DNA of 6,905 nt. Origin: Undibacterium sp. Lineage in GTDB: Bacteria > Pseudomonadota > Gammaproteobacteria > Burkholderiales > Burkholderiaceae_D. Shown here in pieces: positions 1-6,651 of the stretch (position 1 is the stretch's first letter; the number at the start of each line of letters is the position of its first letter). Made by a program: the position numbers and the translations under genes. Where the stretch lies: positions 1 through 6,905 of the forward strand of contig JAIELM010000358.1 of the NCBI GenBank assembly GCA_019752975.1. The letters are read 5' to 3'. Under the pieces are notes generated by a model. That model was not told the origin of the DNA, ran no database searches, and saw only the letters and a list, made by a program, of their open reading frames with translations.

Positions 1-159
1 GGTTGCTGCAGCAGTATGGCACCCTGTTGCACCGAAGCAGTCAACATTCCATTTGGCGCGACCAACCGATCCACCCAAGTAGGAATCCGCACTAGCTTGC
101 GCCGTCACTACGGAGCCACCCAAAGCCAAAACAAGCGCAAAAATATTCTTATTTAACAT
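1..159 (-). CDS. Outer-membrane beta-barrel protein, N-terminal fragment (cut by window edge)
   Basis: This is an open frame of 53 codons from an ATG at 159 that runs off the left edge, so the C-terminal part is missing. It begins MLNKNIFALVLALGGSVV, a classic Sec signal peptide: Lys-4, then a hydrophobic core, then TAQASA with a likely signal-peptidase cut after Ala-24. The mature start DSYLGGSVGRAKWNVDC, followed by a second Cys about six residues on, resembles the first beta-strand and first loop of small OmpA-like/OmpW-like eight-strand barrels common in Burkholderiales; that is family knowledge from memory. It would be exported and inserted in the outer membrane, role unknown. The upstream sequence GGGTGGTAG gives only a weak ribosome site. 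It lies downstream of the Lrp-type gene on the same strand, but the 130-bp gap suggests its own promoter. It could be another porin-like protein; the export signal is the secure part. Confidence 0.8.
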   Translation of the reverse strand, partial: MLNKNIFALVLALGGSVVTAQASADSYLGGSVGRAKWNVDCFGATGCHTAAAT

Positions 160-194
160 AAACTACCACCCATAAAGTGAGGATTAAAAAACCA

Positions 195-207
195 CTTGCA
201 TTGCAAG
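195..207. promoter_or_regulatory. Perfect inverted repeat CTTGCA-T-TGCAAG upstream of the outer-membrane gene
   Basis: Two 6-bp arms flank a single T, 36 to 48 bases before the ATG of the beta-barrel gene. As DNA it could be an operator. As minus-strand RNA it could form a 5-bp stem with a 3-base loop in the leader. An AT-rich stretch containing TATAAA on the minus strand lies just upstream (around 227-233) and could be the -10 element, but I see no convincing -35. Confidence 0.35.
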
Positions 208-289
208 CAAAAATTGAAGCTGTGCAGATTTTATATGAAATTGACTATAAACTGTTTTGCTGGACACAACATTGATGATTTTTGTCGTT

Positions 290-757
290 TTACTTGACGA
301 TAATAGGGAGGGGCAAGCCGCTGGCTGGCTTAATTTCCTCTAAGCAAATCATAGAACGCAAGTTGCTTACGCCAGGCACTTGCATTAACTTATCCGTTAA
401 GAATTGCGACAAACTCTTTAGATCCGGCGCAACTACTTTAAGCAAATAGTCAAAATCACCCGATATTGTATGACACTCGACAATCTCGGCAAAAGCGCGG
501 ATATTGCGCTCCACCTCTCGTACATTTCTAAATTGCTCTCGATTCAAAGAAAGGCTGACATAGGCCATCACCGCTAGGCCGACCTCCTCGGGCGCCACTT
601 GCGCGGTATATGACCGAATGATCTTTTTTTCTTCGAGATTACGCACCCGTCGCAAGGTCTGGGGAGGCGAAAGATGTATTTTCTCTGCCAATTGTAAATT
701 ACTCATGCGCCCATCCTCTTGTAAGTAACGCAAAATATTCACGTCATAACTATCCAT
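290..757 (-). CDS. Lrp/AsnC-family transcriptional regulator
   Basis: A 155-residue DNA-binding regulator of the feast/famine (Lrp/AsnC) type, which normally forms dimers and higher oligomers and senses an amino acid. Residues 1-62 form the AsnC-type winged helix-turn-helix; the recognition helix lies around SPPQTLRRVRNLE (30-42). Residues about 66-141 are the RAM effector domain, with the typical ECHTISGDFDYLLKV signature (94-108) that lines the ligand and dimer site. The ATG at 757 is preferred over a TTG 22 codons upstream: it gives the usual family length, starts MDSYDVNILRYLQ as family members do, and is preceded by GGGAG. It is divergent from arginase across a 274-bp control region, a common arrangement for Lrp-type activators of amino-acid catabolism. 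Control of arginase, autoregulation and the effector (arginine or ornithine) are inferences. Confidence 0.93.
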   Translation of the reverse strand: MDSYDVNILRYLQEDGRMSNLQLAEKIHLSPPQTLRRVRNLEEKKIIRSYTAQVAPEEVGLAVMAYVSLSLNREQFRNVREVERNIRAFAEIVECHTISGDFDYLLKVVAPDLKSLSQFLTDKLMQVPGVSNLRSMICLEEIKPASGLPLPIIVK

Positions 758-767
758 GCGTAATTTA

Positions 768-772
768 CTCCC
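768..772 (-). promoter_or_regulatory. Ribosome binding site for the Lrp-type gene
   Basis: GGGAG on the minus strand ends 10 bases before the ATG at 757. The spacing is slightly long, but this site supports the 155-residue start over the upstream TTG, which has no Shine-Dalgarno-like sequence. Confidence 0.55.
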
Positions 773-828
773 AGTAATTTCCTGCAAAATATGTTTCGAG
801 AAATTTATATGCGCAATTTGCAAAAATT

Positions 829-843
829 AGAAATATAATTTCT
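829..843. promoter_or_regulatory. Perfect dyad AGAAAT-ATA-ATTTCT, candidate Lrp-type operator
   Basis: Two exact 6-bp arms surround ATA in an AT-rich stretch, 72 to 86 bases upstream of the regulator ATG. Lrp-family sites are typically short AT-rich dyads with AG at one end and CT at the other; the E. coli Lrp consensus is 15 bp (YAGHAWATTWTDCTR). This dyad has that character, though with a slightly different centre. A TATATT that could be the regulator's own -10 lies inside it on the minus strand (832-837), so autorepression is plausible. Binding is inferred. Confidence 0.45.
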
Positions 844-896
844 TTAGATGTGATATTACACCAAAATTACACAAGTTAATTATGCGCCTAAAGGTC

Positions 897-902
897 TATA
901 AT
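897..902 (+). promoter_or_regulatory. Candidate -10 box (TATAAT) for the arginase operon
   Basis: An exact TATAAT on the plus strand, 130 bases upstream of the arginase ATG. No good -35 sits at 16-18 bp spacing (the best is GTTAAT at 875-880), which would fit an activator-dependent promoter. If used, transcription would start near 909 and the repeats at 928-990 would lie in the leader. The assignment is tentative. Confidence 0.35.
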
Positions 903-927
903 GAGCGCCGCAGGCAAACGATGCTGC

Positions 928-948
928 GTGAATGTGCGTTTGATTCAC
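928..948. promoter_or_regulatory. Inverted repeat GTGAAT-n9-ATTCAC in the arginase control region
   Basis: Exact 6-bp arms (928-933 and 943-948) with centres 15 bp apart; a nested pair AATGTG/CACATT (931-936 and 946-951) overlaps them. The right arm is also the first unit of the tandem repeats that follow. Its position between the divergent genes makes it a candidate operator for the Lrp-type protein or another regulator. Confidence 0.4.
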
Positions 949-990
949 ATTAGATTCACATCAAAATTCACATCAAAAATTCCATCAAAA
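943..990. repeat. Four degenerate 12-bp tandem repeats (ATTCACATCAAA type)
   Basis: The core ATTCACAT occurs at 943, 954 and 966, and a one-base-shorter version ATTCCAT at 979, so the spacing is 11, 12 and 13 bp. The units at 954, 966 and 979 continue with CAAA(A). The array lies 42 to 89 bases upstream of the arginase ATG. Spacing of about one helical turn puts the units on nearly the same face of the DNA, as in arrays bound cooperatively by a regulator, but slippage without function is also possible. Confidence 0.7.
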
Positions 991-1031
991 TTTTCCTAGT
1001 ATTCTGTTCTTAGCAAAGCGAATTAAAACAA

Positions 1032-1952
1032 ATGAAAACCATTTCCCTTATTGGTGCACCGACAGACGTAGGCGCGAGTGTCAAAGGTGCAGGCATGGGC
1101 CCGGACGCACTGCGCGTCGCTGGTCTTGTCGAAGCGTTGGAAGCGAGAGAGCTGACAGTCTTGGATCATGGTAATTTGCACGGCCCCGCCAACCCTTGGC
1201 AAGCGCCTGTCAACGGACTACGCCATTTAAACGAGGCGATAGAATGGAATCAAGCAGTCTACGACGAAGTCAGCGCAACATTAAAGCTAGGTCATATACC
1301 AATGATGCTGGGTGGCGATCATTGTTTAGCGATCGGTTCGATTAGCGCCGTTGCCAAGCATTGCAAAGAACAAGGGAAGAAACTCTTGGTTCTGTGGTTT
1401 GATGCGCATGCCGATAGCAACCTCTCCAGCATCAGTCCGTCTGGCAATATACACGGTATGCCAGTTGCCTGCTTGATGGGACATGGTCCAGAACAACTGA
1501 TCGCCTACGGCGGCTACACCCCGGCCTTATTGCCAAGTGAAATACGTCAAATCGGCATCCGCAGTGTCGACGAAGGCGAACGCCGCTTCATACACGACAT
1601 GGGGATTCCGGTTTTTGATATGCGCTACATCGATGAGCACGGCATGCGCAATGTCATGCTTAAAGCGCTAGAAGGAATCGATGAAAATACCCATATCCAC
1701 GTCAGCTTCGATCTCGATTGCCTAGACCCTGACATCGCACCCGGCGTAGGCACAGCGGTACTCGGCGGCCCGACCTACCGTGAAGCGCAACTCTGCATGG
1801 AAATGATCGCCGACACTGGATTGTTAGCTTCTCTCGACGTTGTAGAACTCAACCCAGCCCTCGATTTACGCAATCAAACGGCGATTTTAGCAGTAGATCT
1901 GATCGAAAGTTTGTTTGGCAAATCTACACTAGTAAGAATGACGAAAAAATAG
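1032..1952 (+). CDS. rocF: Arginase (arginine to ornithine + urea)
   Basis: A 306-residue cytoplasmic binuclear-manganese hydrolase of the arginase (ureohydrolase) family, complete at about the usual family length. All metal ligands are visible: His-97 in GGDHCLAIGS, Asp-124, His-126 and Asp-128 in DAHADSN, and Asp-227 and Asp-229 in FDLDCLDPD. Asn-130, Ser-137 and Asn-139 (the region that holds the amino-acid end of arginine) and His-141 in SGNIHGMP match arginase rather than agmatinase or formimidoylglutamase. Glu-272 in VVELNP corresponds to the residue that contacts the guanidinium. The ATG at 1032 is the first start after an in-frame TAG at 1011, but no clear Shine-Dalgarno precedes it. 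It is divergent from an Lrp-type regulator and 13 bp upstream of a histidine kinase. No ornithine aminotransferase, permease or urease gene is next to it here. Confidence 0.96.
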   Translation: MKTISLIGAPTDVGASVKGAGMGPDALRVAGLVEALEARELTVLDHGNLHGPANPWQAPVNGLRHLNEAIEWNQAVYDEVSATLKLGHIPMMLGGDHCLAIGSISAVAKHCKEQGKKLLVLWFDAHADSNLSSISPSGNIHGMPVACLMGHGPEQLIAYGGYTPALLPSEIRQIGIRSVDEGERRFIHDMGIPVFDMRYIDEHGMRNVMLKALEGIDENTHIHVSFDLDCLDPDIAPGVGTAVLGGPTYREAQLCMEMIADTGLLASLDVVELNPALDLRNQTAILAVDLIESLFGKSTLVRMTKK

Positions 1953-1965
1953 TTCACGCCAAGCT

Positions 1966-3300
1966 ATGCTAACCACACGTCCAACATCTCAGCTTGATCC
2001 GGTGGATCAAGCCTTGCCACTGACGGTTTCGAGTAAATCGAGTAGTTGGGCCAACAAAGCGCAACACTATCCTATTTTCAGCCCCACTTGGTTACGTTAT
2101 CGTCTGCTAGGATTTATCGTGCCCATGATATTGCTGGCCGTTTTCTTAGCCATTACCTCCATTGTTCTCGTTGAGCAGGAGGGATGGAAAGGCGGCGCAC
2201 GCGAATTGTTTGTTGTTTGGCTTGGTGTGTTGATCTTGCTTAGCTTAGGTCGTTATTTAGCCATGCTCATTTATACAAAAGCATGGTCAGAACGGCGGCA
2301 AATGCTGGCCTTAATCTCGGCGATCATCTTAGGCATTGCTGTTTCTTACCTGTTTTTCAAATACACAGACGGTTTTGAGGATCTACGAAAAGCGCGGATT
2401 GCCAAAAAACAGCTGGAAAAAAATACCGTCACTACCGATTTTCAGGCCGGCTTAAAGTTGGGCATGGACTCTGCCAACAAACAATTAGGAACCAGCATAC
2501 AGATCGAACCAGGTAGCAAGGCGACAGAATCACTCAGCGAAGGAACACTAAGCAAGGTCTTAAACGGTTTTTTCCTCATTTGGTTAGGAGGCGCATTTGA
2601 CTTCATCGCTTATTTACGTCAAACCCGCGCCATCAAAGAAGCACAGCTACGAGAGAAACTCGATCGCTACCAAAAACAACGCAATGAAGCCGAAATGCGT
2701 CTTTCAGTACTTGCCAGTCAGGTAGAACCCCATTTTTTATTTAATACACTCACAGGTGTGAGAGCTGCCATGTTATCGGATCCAGCACGTGGCGTAGTGA
2801 TCATCGATCATTTGGTCGACTATTTGCGCTCCACTATTCCACAAATGCGTAGCGACGGCACTTGTGTGCAAACCCAATTACAGCAGCAATTAGACTCAGT
2901 GCGCGCCTACTTGGGCGTGATATGCACACGCATTCCTCGCTTGGTCGTCCAGATCGAGTGTGCGAATGAACTGCTCGGCTGCTCGGTGCCGCCACTGATG
3001 CTTATTTCCTTGGTGGAAAATGCAGTCAAGCACGGCATAGAACTCAAAAAAGGCAATGTTGAAATTCGTGTCATTGCAGAGAAAATAGACGACAAAGAAG
3101 AAGAAAAACTTCGCATCAGCGTCATCGATAATGGTCTCGGTTTTGGCCAAACCAGCTCAGGATCCGGCATCGGCTTGACCAATATCCGTGAACGCCTAAA
3201 ACAACTCTACGGCGAGCAAGCAGCATTGAGTCTACACGCGCGCGAAGAAGGTGGTGTGCGAGCTAGCATCACCCTGCCCTTAAGTTTTTCCGTTAACTAA
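1966..3300 (+). CDS. Membrane sensor histidine kinase, LytS/AlgZ type
   Basis: A 444-residue inner-membrane kinase that should phosphorylate the LytTR regulator downstream. Four hydrophobic segments are visible, around 46-69, 81-103, 112-131 and 200-218. Positive-inside charges (SERRQ near 108-112, RQTRAIKEAQLREK after 218) place residues about 132-199 outside, as a periplasmic loop of roughly 68 residues. A charged coiled-coil linker (222-248) leads to the His_kinase domain, with phospho-acceptor His-256 in VEPHFLFNTL. The ATPase domain follows: N-box SLVENAVKHGIE (Asn-352), IDNGLGFG (Asp-388), and GSGIGLTNIRERL (399-411). The catalytic motifs look intact. The ATG is the first after an in-frame TGA at 1939 and has no Shine-Dalgarno; it follows the arginase stop by 13 bases, suggesting co-transcription and perhaps translational coupling. 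The signal is unknown. Two stops (TAA TAA) end the gene. Confidence 0.93.
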   Translation: MLTTRPTSQLDPVDQALPLTVSSKSSSWANKAQHYPIFSPTWLRYRLLGFIVPMILLAVFLAITSIVLVEQEGWKGGARELFVVWLGVLILLSLGRYLAMLIYTKAWSERRQMLALISAIILGIAVSYLFFKYTDGFEDLRKARIAKKQLEKNTVTTDFQAGLKLGMDSANKQLGTSIQIEPGSKATESLSEGTLSKVLNGFFLIWLGGAFDFIAYLRQTRAIKEAQLREKLDRYQKQRNEAEMRLSVLASQVEPHFLFNTLTGVRAAMLSDPARGVVIIDHLVDYLRSTIPQMRSDGTCVQTQLQQQLDSVRAYLGVICTRIPRLVVQIECANELLGCSVPPLMLISLVENAVKHGIELKKGNVEIRVIAEKIDDKEEEKLRISVIDNGLGFGQTSSGSGIGLTNIRERLKQLYGEQAALSLHAREEGGVRASITLPLSFSVN

Positions 3301-3302
3301 TA

Positions 3303-3346
3303 AACTAAGCTAAGCTAATTTAACTAAGCTAAGCTAAGCTAGTTAA
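3303..3346. repeat. CTAAG pentanucleotide repeat with 19-bp duplication and inverted ends
   Basis: The gap between kinase and regulator is nearly all built from CTAAG units. The 16-mer AACTAAGCTAAGCTAA occurs at 3303-3318 and again at 3322-3337 (period 19), and the second block has one extra unit. TTAACTA (3320-3326) and TAGTTAA (3340-3346) form exact 7-bp arms around a 13-base CTAAG-rich loop. There is no following T-run, so it does not look like an intrinsic terminator. The 5-bp unit contains TAA, so stops occur across the plus-strand frames. The tract is open to slippage. Confidence 0.85.
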
Positions 3347-3417
3347 ACTAAATTAAAGCATCGTTAAAAAATATATCCAAAGATCGCCTTCCGAAATAAG
3401 ATCACAGAGAAAATAAT

Positions 3418-4176
3418 ATGCCCACCGCCATCATCGCAGACGACGAAGACTTACCTAGATCCGATTTACGCCGTATGTTAGCGATCGTCTGGCCCGAGCT
3501 CACCATCCTGGCTGATTGCGAAGATGGTGGCGATGCGCTAGACGCCATCGTCAAGTTACAACCGGACGTCGCCTTCTTAGACATACGCATGCCCGAACTC
3601 TCCGGTCTAGATGTAGCGCGAGCAAGCGCAGGCAAATCACGCATTGTATTTACCACTGCCTACGATAGCCACGCGATAGAAGCCTTTCAATTAGGTGCCA
3701 CTGACTACCTCCTAAAACCAATCACCCAAGATCGTCTTAGCCAAACCCTCACTCGCATCAAGGCGCAATTGGAGACCGGTCACAGTGCCCCTGATTTACT
3801 GCAAGTGATGGCCGAACTAGACAAGCGTCTACGTCAACCAGAACCAAGCGAAAAAATCCGCTGGATTAGTGCCAACTCAGGCAACACGATCAAACTTTTT
3901 CCGATTGAAGAAGTGCTGTTTTTTGAATCTGATTTACGCTACACCCGTGTCGTAAGCGCTAGCGATGAAGGACATATACGTAGCTCGCTAAAAGAACTAC
4001 AAAAGGGTCTAGCGCCGGATCAGTTTTGGCAAATCCATCGAGGCACGATGGTCAATCCTCATGCCATCGCCAGAGCGCTTCGCGATGAGTTCGGCAATAT
4101 CGTCGTGCTGCTCAAAGAACATACGGCACAACTTAAAGTCAGCCAGACATATGCGTGGCGCTTTAAAGGCATGTAA
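3418..4176 (+). CDS. LytTR-family response regulator (receiver + LytTR DNA-binding)
   Basis: A 252-residue cytoplasmic transcription regulator and the probable partner of the upstream kinase. Residues 2-118 form the receiver: acidic pocket Asp-8/Asp-9, phospho-acceptor Asp-55 in FLDIRMPELSG, Thr-80 in FTTAYD and Lys-100 in LLKPI. A linker (about 119-145) leads to a LytTR domain (about 146-249), recognised by KLFPIEEVLFFESDLRYTRV, the conserved QIHRGTMVNPHAI and the terminal LKVSQTYAWRF. LytTR proteins usually bind short direct repeats upstream of their targets. The overall plan matches AlgR-type regulators. The start is preceded only by a weak AGAGA about 8 bases away. Unlike many LytS/LytTR pairs, the two genes are separated by 117 bp containing the CTAAG repeat, so separate expression is possible. 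Its targets are unknown; self-regulation of this operon is a guess. Confidence 0.94.
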   Translation: MPTAIIADDEDLPRSDLRRMLAIVWPELTILADCEDGGDALDAIVKLQPDVAFLDIRMPELSGLDVARASAGKSRIVFTTAYDSHAIEAFQLGATDYLLKPITQDRLSQTLTRIKAQLETGHSAPDLLQVMAELDKRLRQPEPSEKIRWISANSGNTIKLFPIEEVLFFESDLRYTRVVSASDEGHIRSSLKELQKGLAPDQFWQIHRGTMVNPHAIARALRDEFGNIVVLLKEHTAQLKVSQTYAWRFKGM

Positions 4177-4185
4177 GCGATATTT

Positions 4186-6645
4186 TTAAACGAGGTCGTC
4201 AAGCATATTCATAAACGCCACTTCGGGTACCGCCTTAGAAAAATAGAATCCCTGATATTCATCACAAGCGCATGCCTGCAGAGTGGCTAACTGTGCGATA
4301 TTTTCGACTCCCTCTGCCACCACTTTCAAACCCAAAGTTTTCGCCATAGCGACAATAGCTAAGACAATGGCGGTATCGTTAGCCTCAAGTGGTGTATCTT
4401 GAATAAAGGATCGGTCAATCTTAAGGCTATTCACTGGGAACCGTTTAAGATAGGCCAATGAGGAGTAGCCAGTACCAAAATCATCTATCGACAAGGTATA
4501 GCCAGCGGCTTTCAGATTATCCATGTGACGTATCGCTTGCTCATGATTATTCATCACCATACTCTCAGTAATCTCAAACTCGATATATTCCGGTTTTACC
4601 TTCCAAAAATCGATTACTTTTTGCAATTCCGAAGTAAGGAATTGATCATTAAATTGCGCCCCAGAGAGATTGATCGCGATCCTGCCAAAAGACTTATTGG
4701 CGATTTGAAAATTGGCAATTCCCTGACATACCATCTCTAAAACTTGCATACCCAATTTACCGATAAGTCCCGCCTCCTCTGCCAAGCCAATAAAAGCCGA
4801 TGGAAAAGTCAGGCCATTTTCAGAGTGATTCCAACGAACCAAGGCCTCAGCACCGACGATTTTTCCAGTTTTAACACTCACTTTTGGCTGGTAATACACT
4901 TCAAATTCTTGATTCTCTAAAGCTCGTCGTAACTGTGCCTCAAATGCTAGACGTGCTACGGTGTGCACATTCATATTCGGGTCATAGAATTGAAAATTAT
5001 TCTTACCCTTGTGCTTAGCTCGATACATGGCGATTTCAGCATTTTTCATCAAGGAATGCCCATCTTTCCCATCTTCAGGAAATACCGCAATGCCGATGCT
5101 GGCACTCAGTTGCACTTCTTGTCCATTAATTTGAAAAGGGATTGCGGCGCATTTCAATAATTGATCGGCCAATTGAGTTAATTCGCGGGGTGATTTATAC
5201 CGGTCCAATAACAACATAAACTCATCACCGCCCACCCTAGCGAGCGTATCTGACTCGGACAAACGCGCTCCCAAACGGGTCGCCATCGCACGCAAAACAT
5301 TGTCACCTTGTTCGTGATCGAAACTATCGTTGATGGCTTTGAATCGATCTAAATCCAGAAGTAAAACCGCCAAATTGGTGCAACTAGCTTCCGCGTAGTT
5401 GATCGCTTTAAGAAGATATTGATTAAATAAAAAACGATTTGGCAGTTTGGTGATCTCATCGTAGTTCGCCAAGCGCAAGGCCTTTTCCTCTGAGCGCTTA
5501 CCTTCTATCGCGATACTCGACACATCGGTGGCAATACTAAGCAAACTCAAATCTTCATTACTCAAGGGCACGGAAGACTCCGAGAATAAAGTGAAAGTGC
5601 CTAAAATCAGACCAGTCTTACCCATGATAGGCCAAGATCCGACCGCCGTATAATTGGATAGGAGTTTGCGCTGCGCGATGTACTCCATGGTGGGCGAGCG
5701 TGAAATATTATCGATCCAGACGGGCACCACTTCCAACACCGCTTCACTCCATACACCATTGCCATGACAAACGGGCGCATCGGTGATTTGGCGACGTAAA
5801 ATTTCGGGAAAATGGTAGCCTATGGTTTCTGTAAATGTTTTTTGGTCGATAGACAAAAGTTGCACGCCACAATGCCAGTGCGGACTATGTTTTTCCACAA
5901 AGTGGCAGGTATCGATCAAGATAGATTCTAGGCTCTCACTACTGCCAATCAATTGCAGCAGCTGGTTTTGGCCCTGCAATAAACTTTCCGCATGTTTTCT
6001 TTGTGAGATGTCGCGCATCACGCAAAAAATCACCGGTTCTGCGGCAATGTCGACTCGGCTTAAGCTAACTTCACTAAACCAATCTTTACCGCGTCGGTGC
6101 GCCATCCACTCAAATTTTTGTGGCTTGCCACTAAAGGCGAGGTCGACCATTTTCTTGATCGCTTCGGCCTTTTTTGCCGCCATTGTTGGCTGCGTATAGC
6201 CCCAATCAGCAGAGAATTCACCTATTCCTAACGCCGTTAACTCGTTTCGACTATCCACCGCCAACATTGCCAACGCATTCTTATTCCCGTCAACAAAACG
6301 ATAGTCTTTGTTGATCAACAAAATCCCGTCCTGCGCATCTTGAAACAACATACGATAACGTTTTTCGCTATCTGCAAGTTTTTCTCTGGAGCGACGCGAA
6401 CTGACCATTTTTCTGTAGGTTAACACAGACAACAATAAACTCAATGCGATAGAAAAAAGAGCGCACACGGCCACAAGGAAGCGCTTATCTTGCTGGAAAG
6501 AAGCGCTCGCACTACTCAGAATCGGTTCAGGCAGCACGGCCCACCACGTTTGTAACAAGATCGCTGTTACAATCAAAGCAAAGCAGAGTGCTAAAGACCA
6601 ACTTGGCACTTCTCGTGTTTCTGGTGGGAATGGTTTTTGCGCCAC
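4186..6645 (-). CDS. Membrane PAS-GAF-GGDEF-EAL cyclic-di-GMP enzyme
   Basis: An 819-residue inner-membrane protein expected to make and/or break cyclic di-GMP. In order: two membrane helices (about 16-35 and 56-76) with only about 20 residues between; a PAS domain (about 93-215) ending in the usual RDISQRKHAE; a GAF-like domain (about 226-382); a GGDEF domain (about 390-555) with DEITKLPNR and intact GGDEF at 472-476; an EAL domain (about 565-815). The EAL residues are all present: Glu-600 (EALVRW), Asn-659, Glu-691 (EITES), Asp-721/722 (DDFGTGYSS), Lys-742, Glu-778 (AEGVE) and Gln-798, so phosphodiesterase activity is likely. The inhibitory I-site RxxD reads SESD (463-466), so its arginine is missing. 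The GTG start is supported by AGAGG six bases upstream. The gene converges on the LytTR regulator with 9 bp between stops and lies downstream of rnpB. Sensing through PAS/GAF is likely; ligands are unknown. Confidence 0.95.
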   Translation of the reverse strand: MAQKPFPPETREVPSWSLALCFALIVTAILLQTWWAVLPEPILSSASASFQQDKRFLVAVCALFSIALSLLLSVLTYRKMVSSRRSREKLADSEKRYRMLFQDAQDGILLINKDYRFVDGNKNALAMLAVDSRNELTALGIGEFSADWGYTQPTMAAKKAEAIKKMVDLAFSGKPQKFEWMAHRRGKDWFSEVSLSRVDIAAEPVIFCVMRDISQRKHAESLLQGQNQLLQLIGSSESLESILIDTCHFVEKHSPHWHCGVQLLSIDQKTFTETIGYHFPEILRRQITDAPVCHGNGVWSEAVLEVVPVWIDNISRSPTMEYIAQRKLLSNYTAVGSWPIMGKTGLILGTFTLFSESSVPLSNEDLSLLSIATDVSSIAIEGKRSEEKALRLANYDEITKLPNRFLFNQYLLKAINYAEASCTNLAVLLLDLDRFKAINDSFDHEQGDNVLRAMATRLGARLSESDTLARVGGDEFMLLLDRYKSPRELTQLADQLLKCAAIPFQINGQEVQLSASIGIAVFPEDGKDGHSLMKNAEIAMYRAKHKGKNNFQFYDPNMNVHTVARLAFEAQLRRALENQEFEVYYQPKVSVKTGKIVGAEALVRWNHSENGLTFPSAFIGLAEEAGLIGKLGMQVLEMVCQGIANFQIANKSFGRIAINLSGAQFNDQFLTSELQKVIDFWKVKPEYIEFEITESMVMNNHEQAIRHMDNLKAAGYTLSIDDFGTGYSSLAYLKRFPVNSLKIDRSFIQDTPLEANDTAIVLAIVAMAKTLGLKVVAEGVENIAQLATLQACACDEYQGFYFSKAVPEVAFMNMLDDLV

Positions 6646-6651
6646 GCTTAG

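Noticed and set aside
758..823. Longer Lrp-type protein starting at TTG (823), adding 22 residues
   Set aside because: The ATG at 757 gives the normal family length and N-terminus and has GGGAG upstream; the TTG has no ribosome site and the extra residues resemble nothing in the family.
849..860. TGTGATATTACA as a CRP/FNR-type site
   Set aside because: It is an imperfect 12-bp dyad, too short and with the wrong spacing for a CRP or FNR box; I could not support it as a named site.
943..990. Short tandem repeats as a CRISPR array
   Set aside because: The units are about 12 bp and contiguous, with no unique spacers and no cas genes.
1032..1952. Agmatinase or formimidoylglutamase instead of arginase
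   Set aside because: DAHADSN together with SGNIHGMP and the VVELNP region follows the arginase pattern.
2896..3182. Open frames on the minus strand inside the kinase gene
   Set aside because: They are antisense to the conserved ATPase domain, show no protein-family character and have no start signals of their own.
3320..3346. TTAACTA/TAGTTAA inverted repeat as an intrinsic terminator of the arginase-kinase transcript
   Set aside because: The stem is AT-rich with a 13-base loop and has no T-run after it.
5822..6199. 125-codon plus-strand open frame opposite the PAS/GAF region
   Set aside because: It is fully antisense to conserved domains of the GGDEF-EAL gene and has low-complexity content with no recognisable motif.
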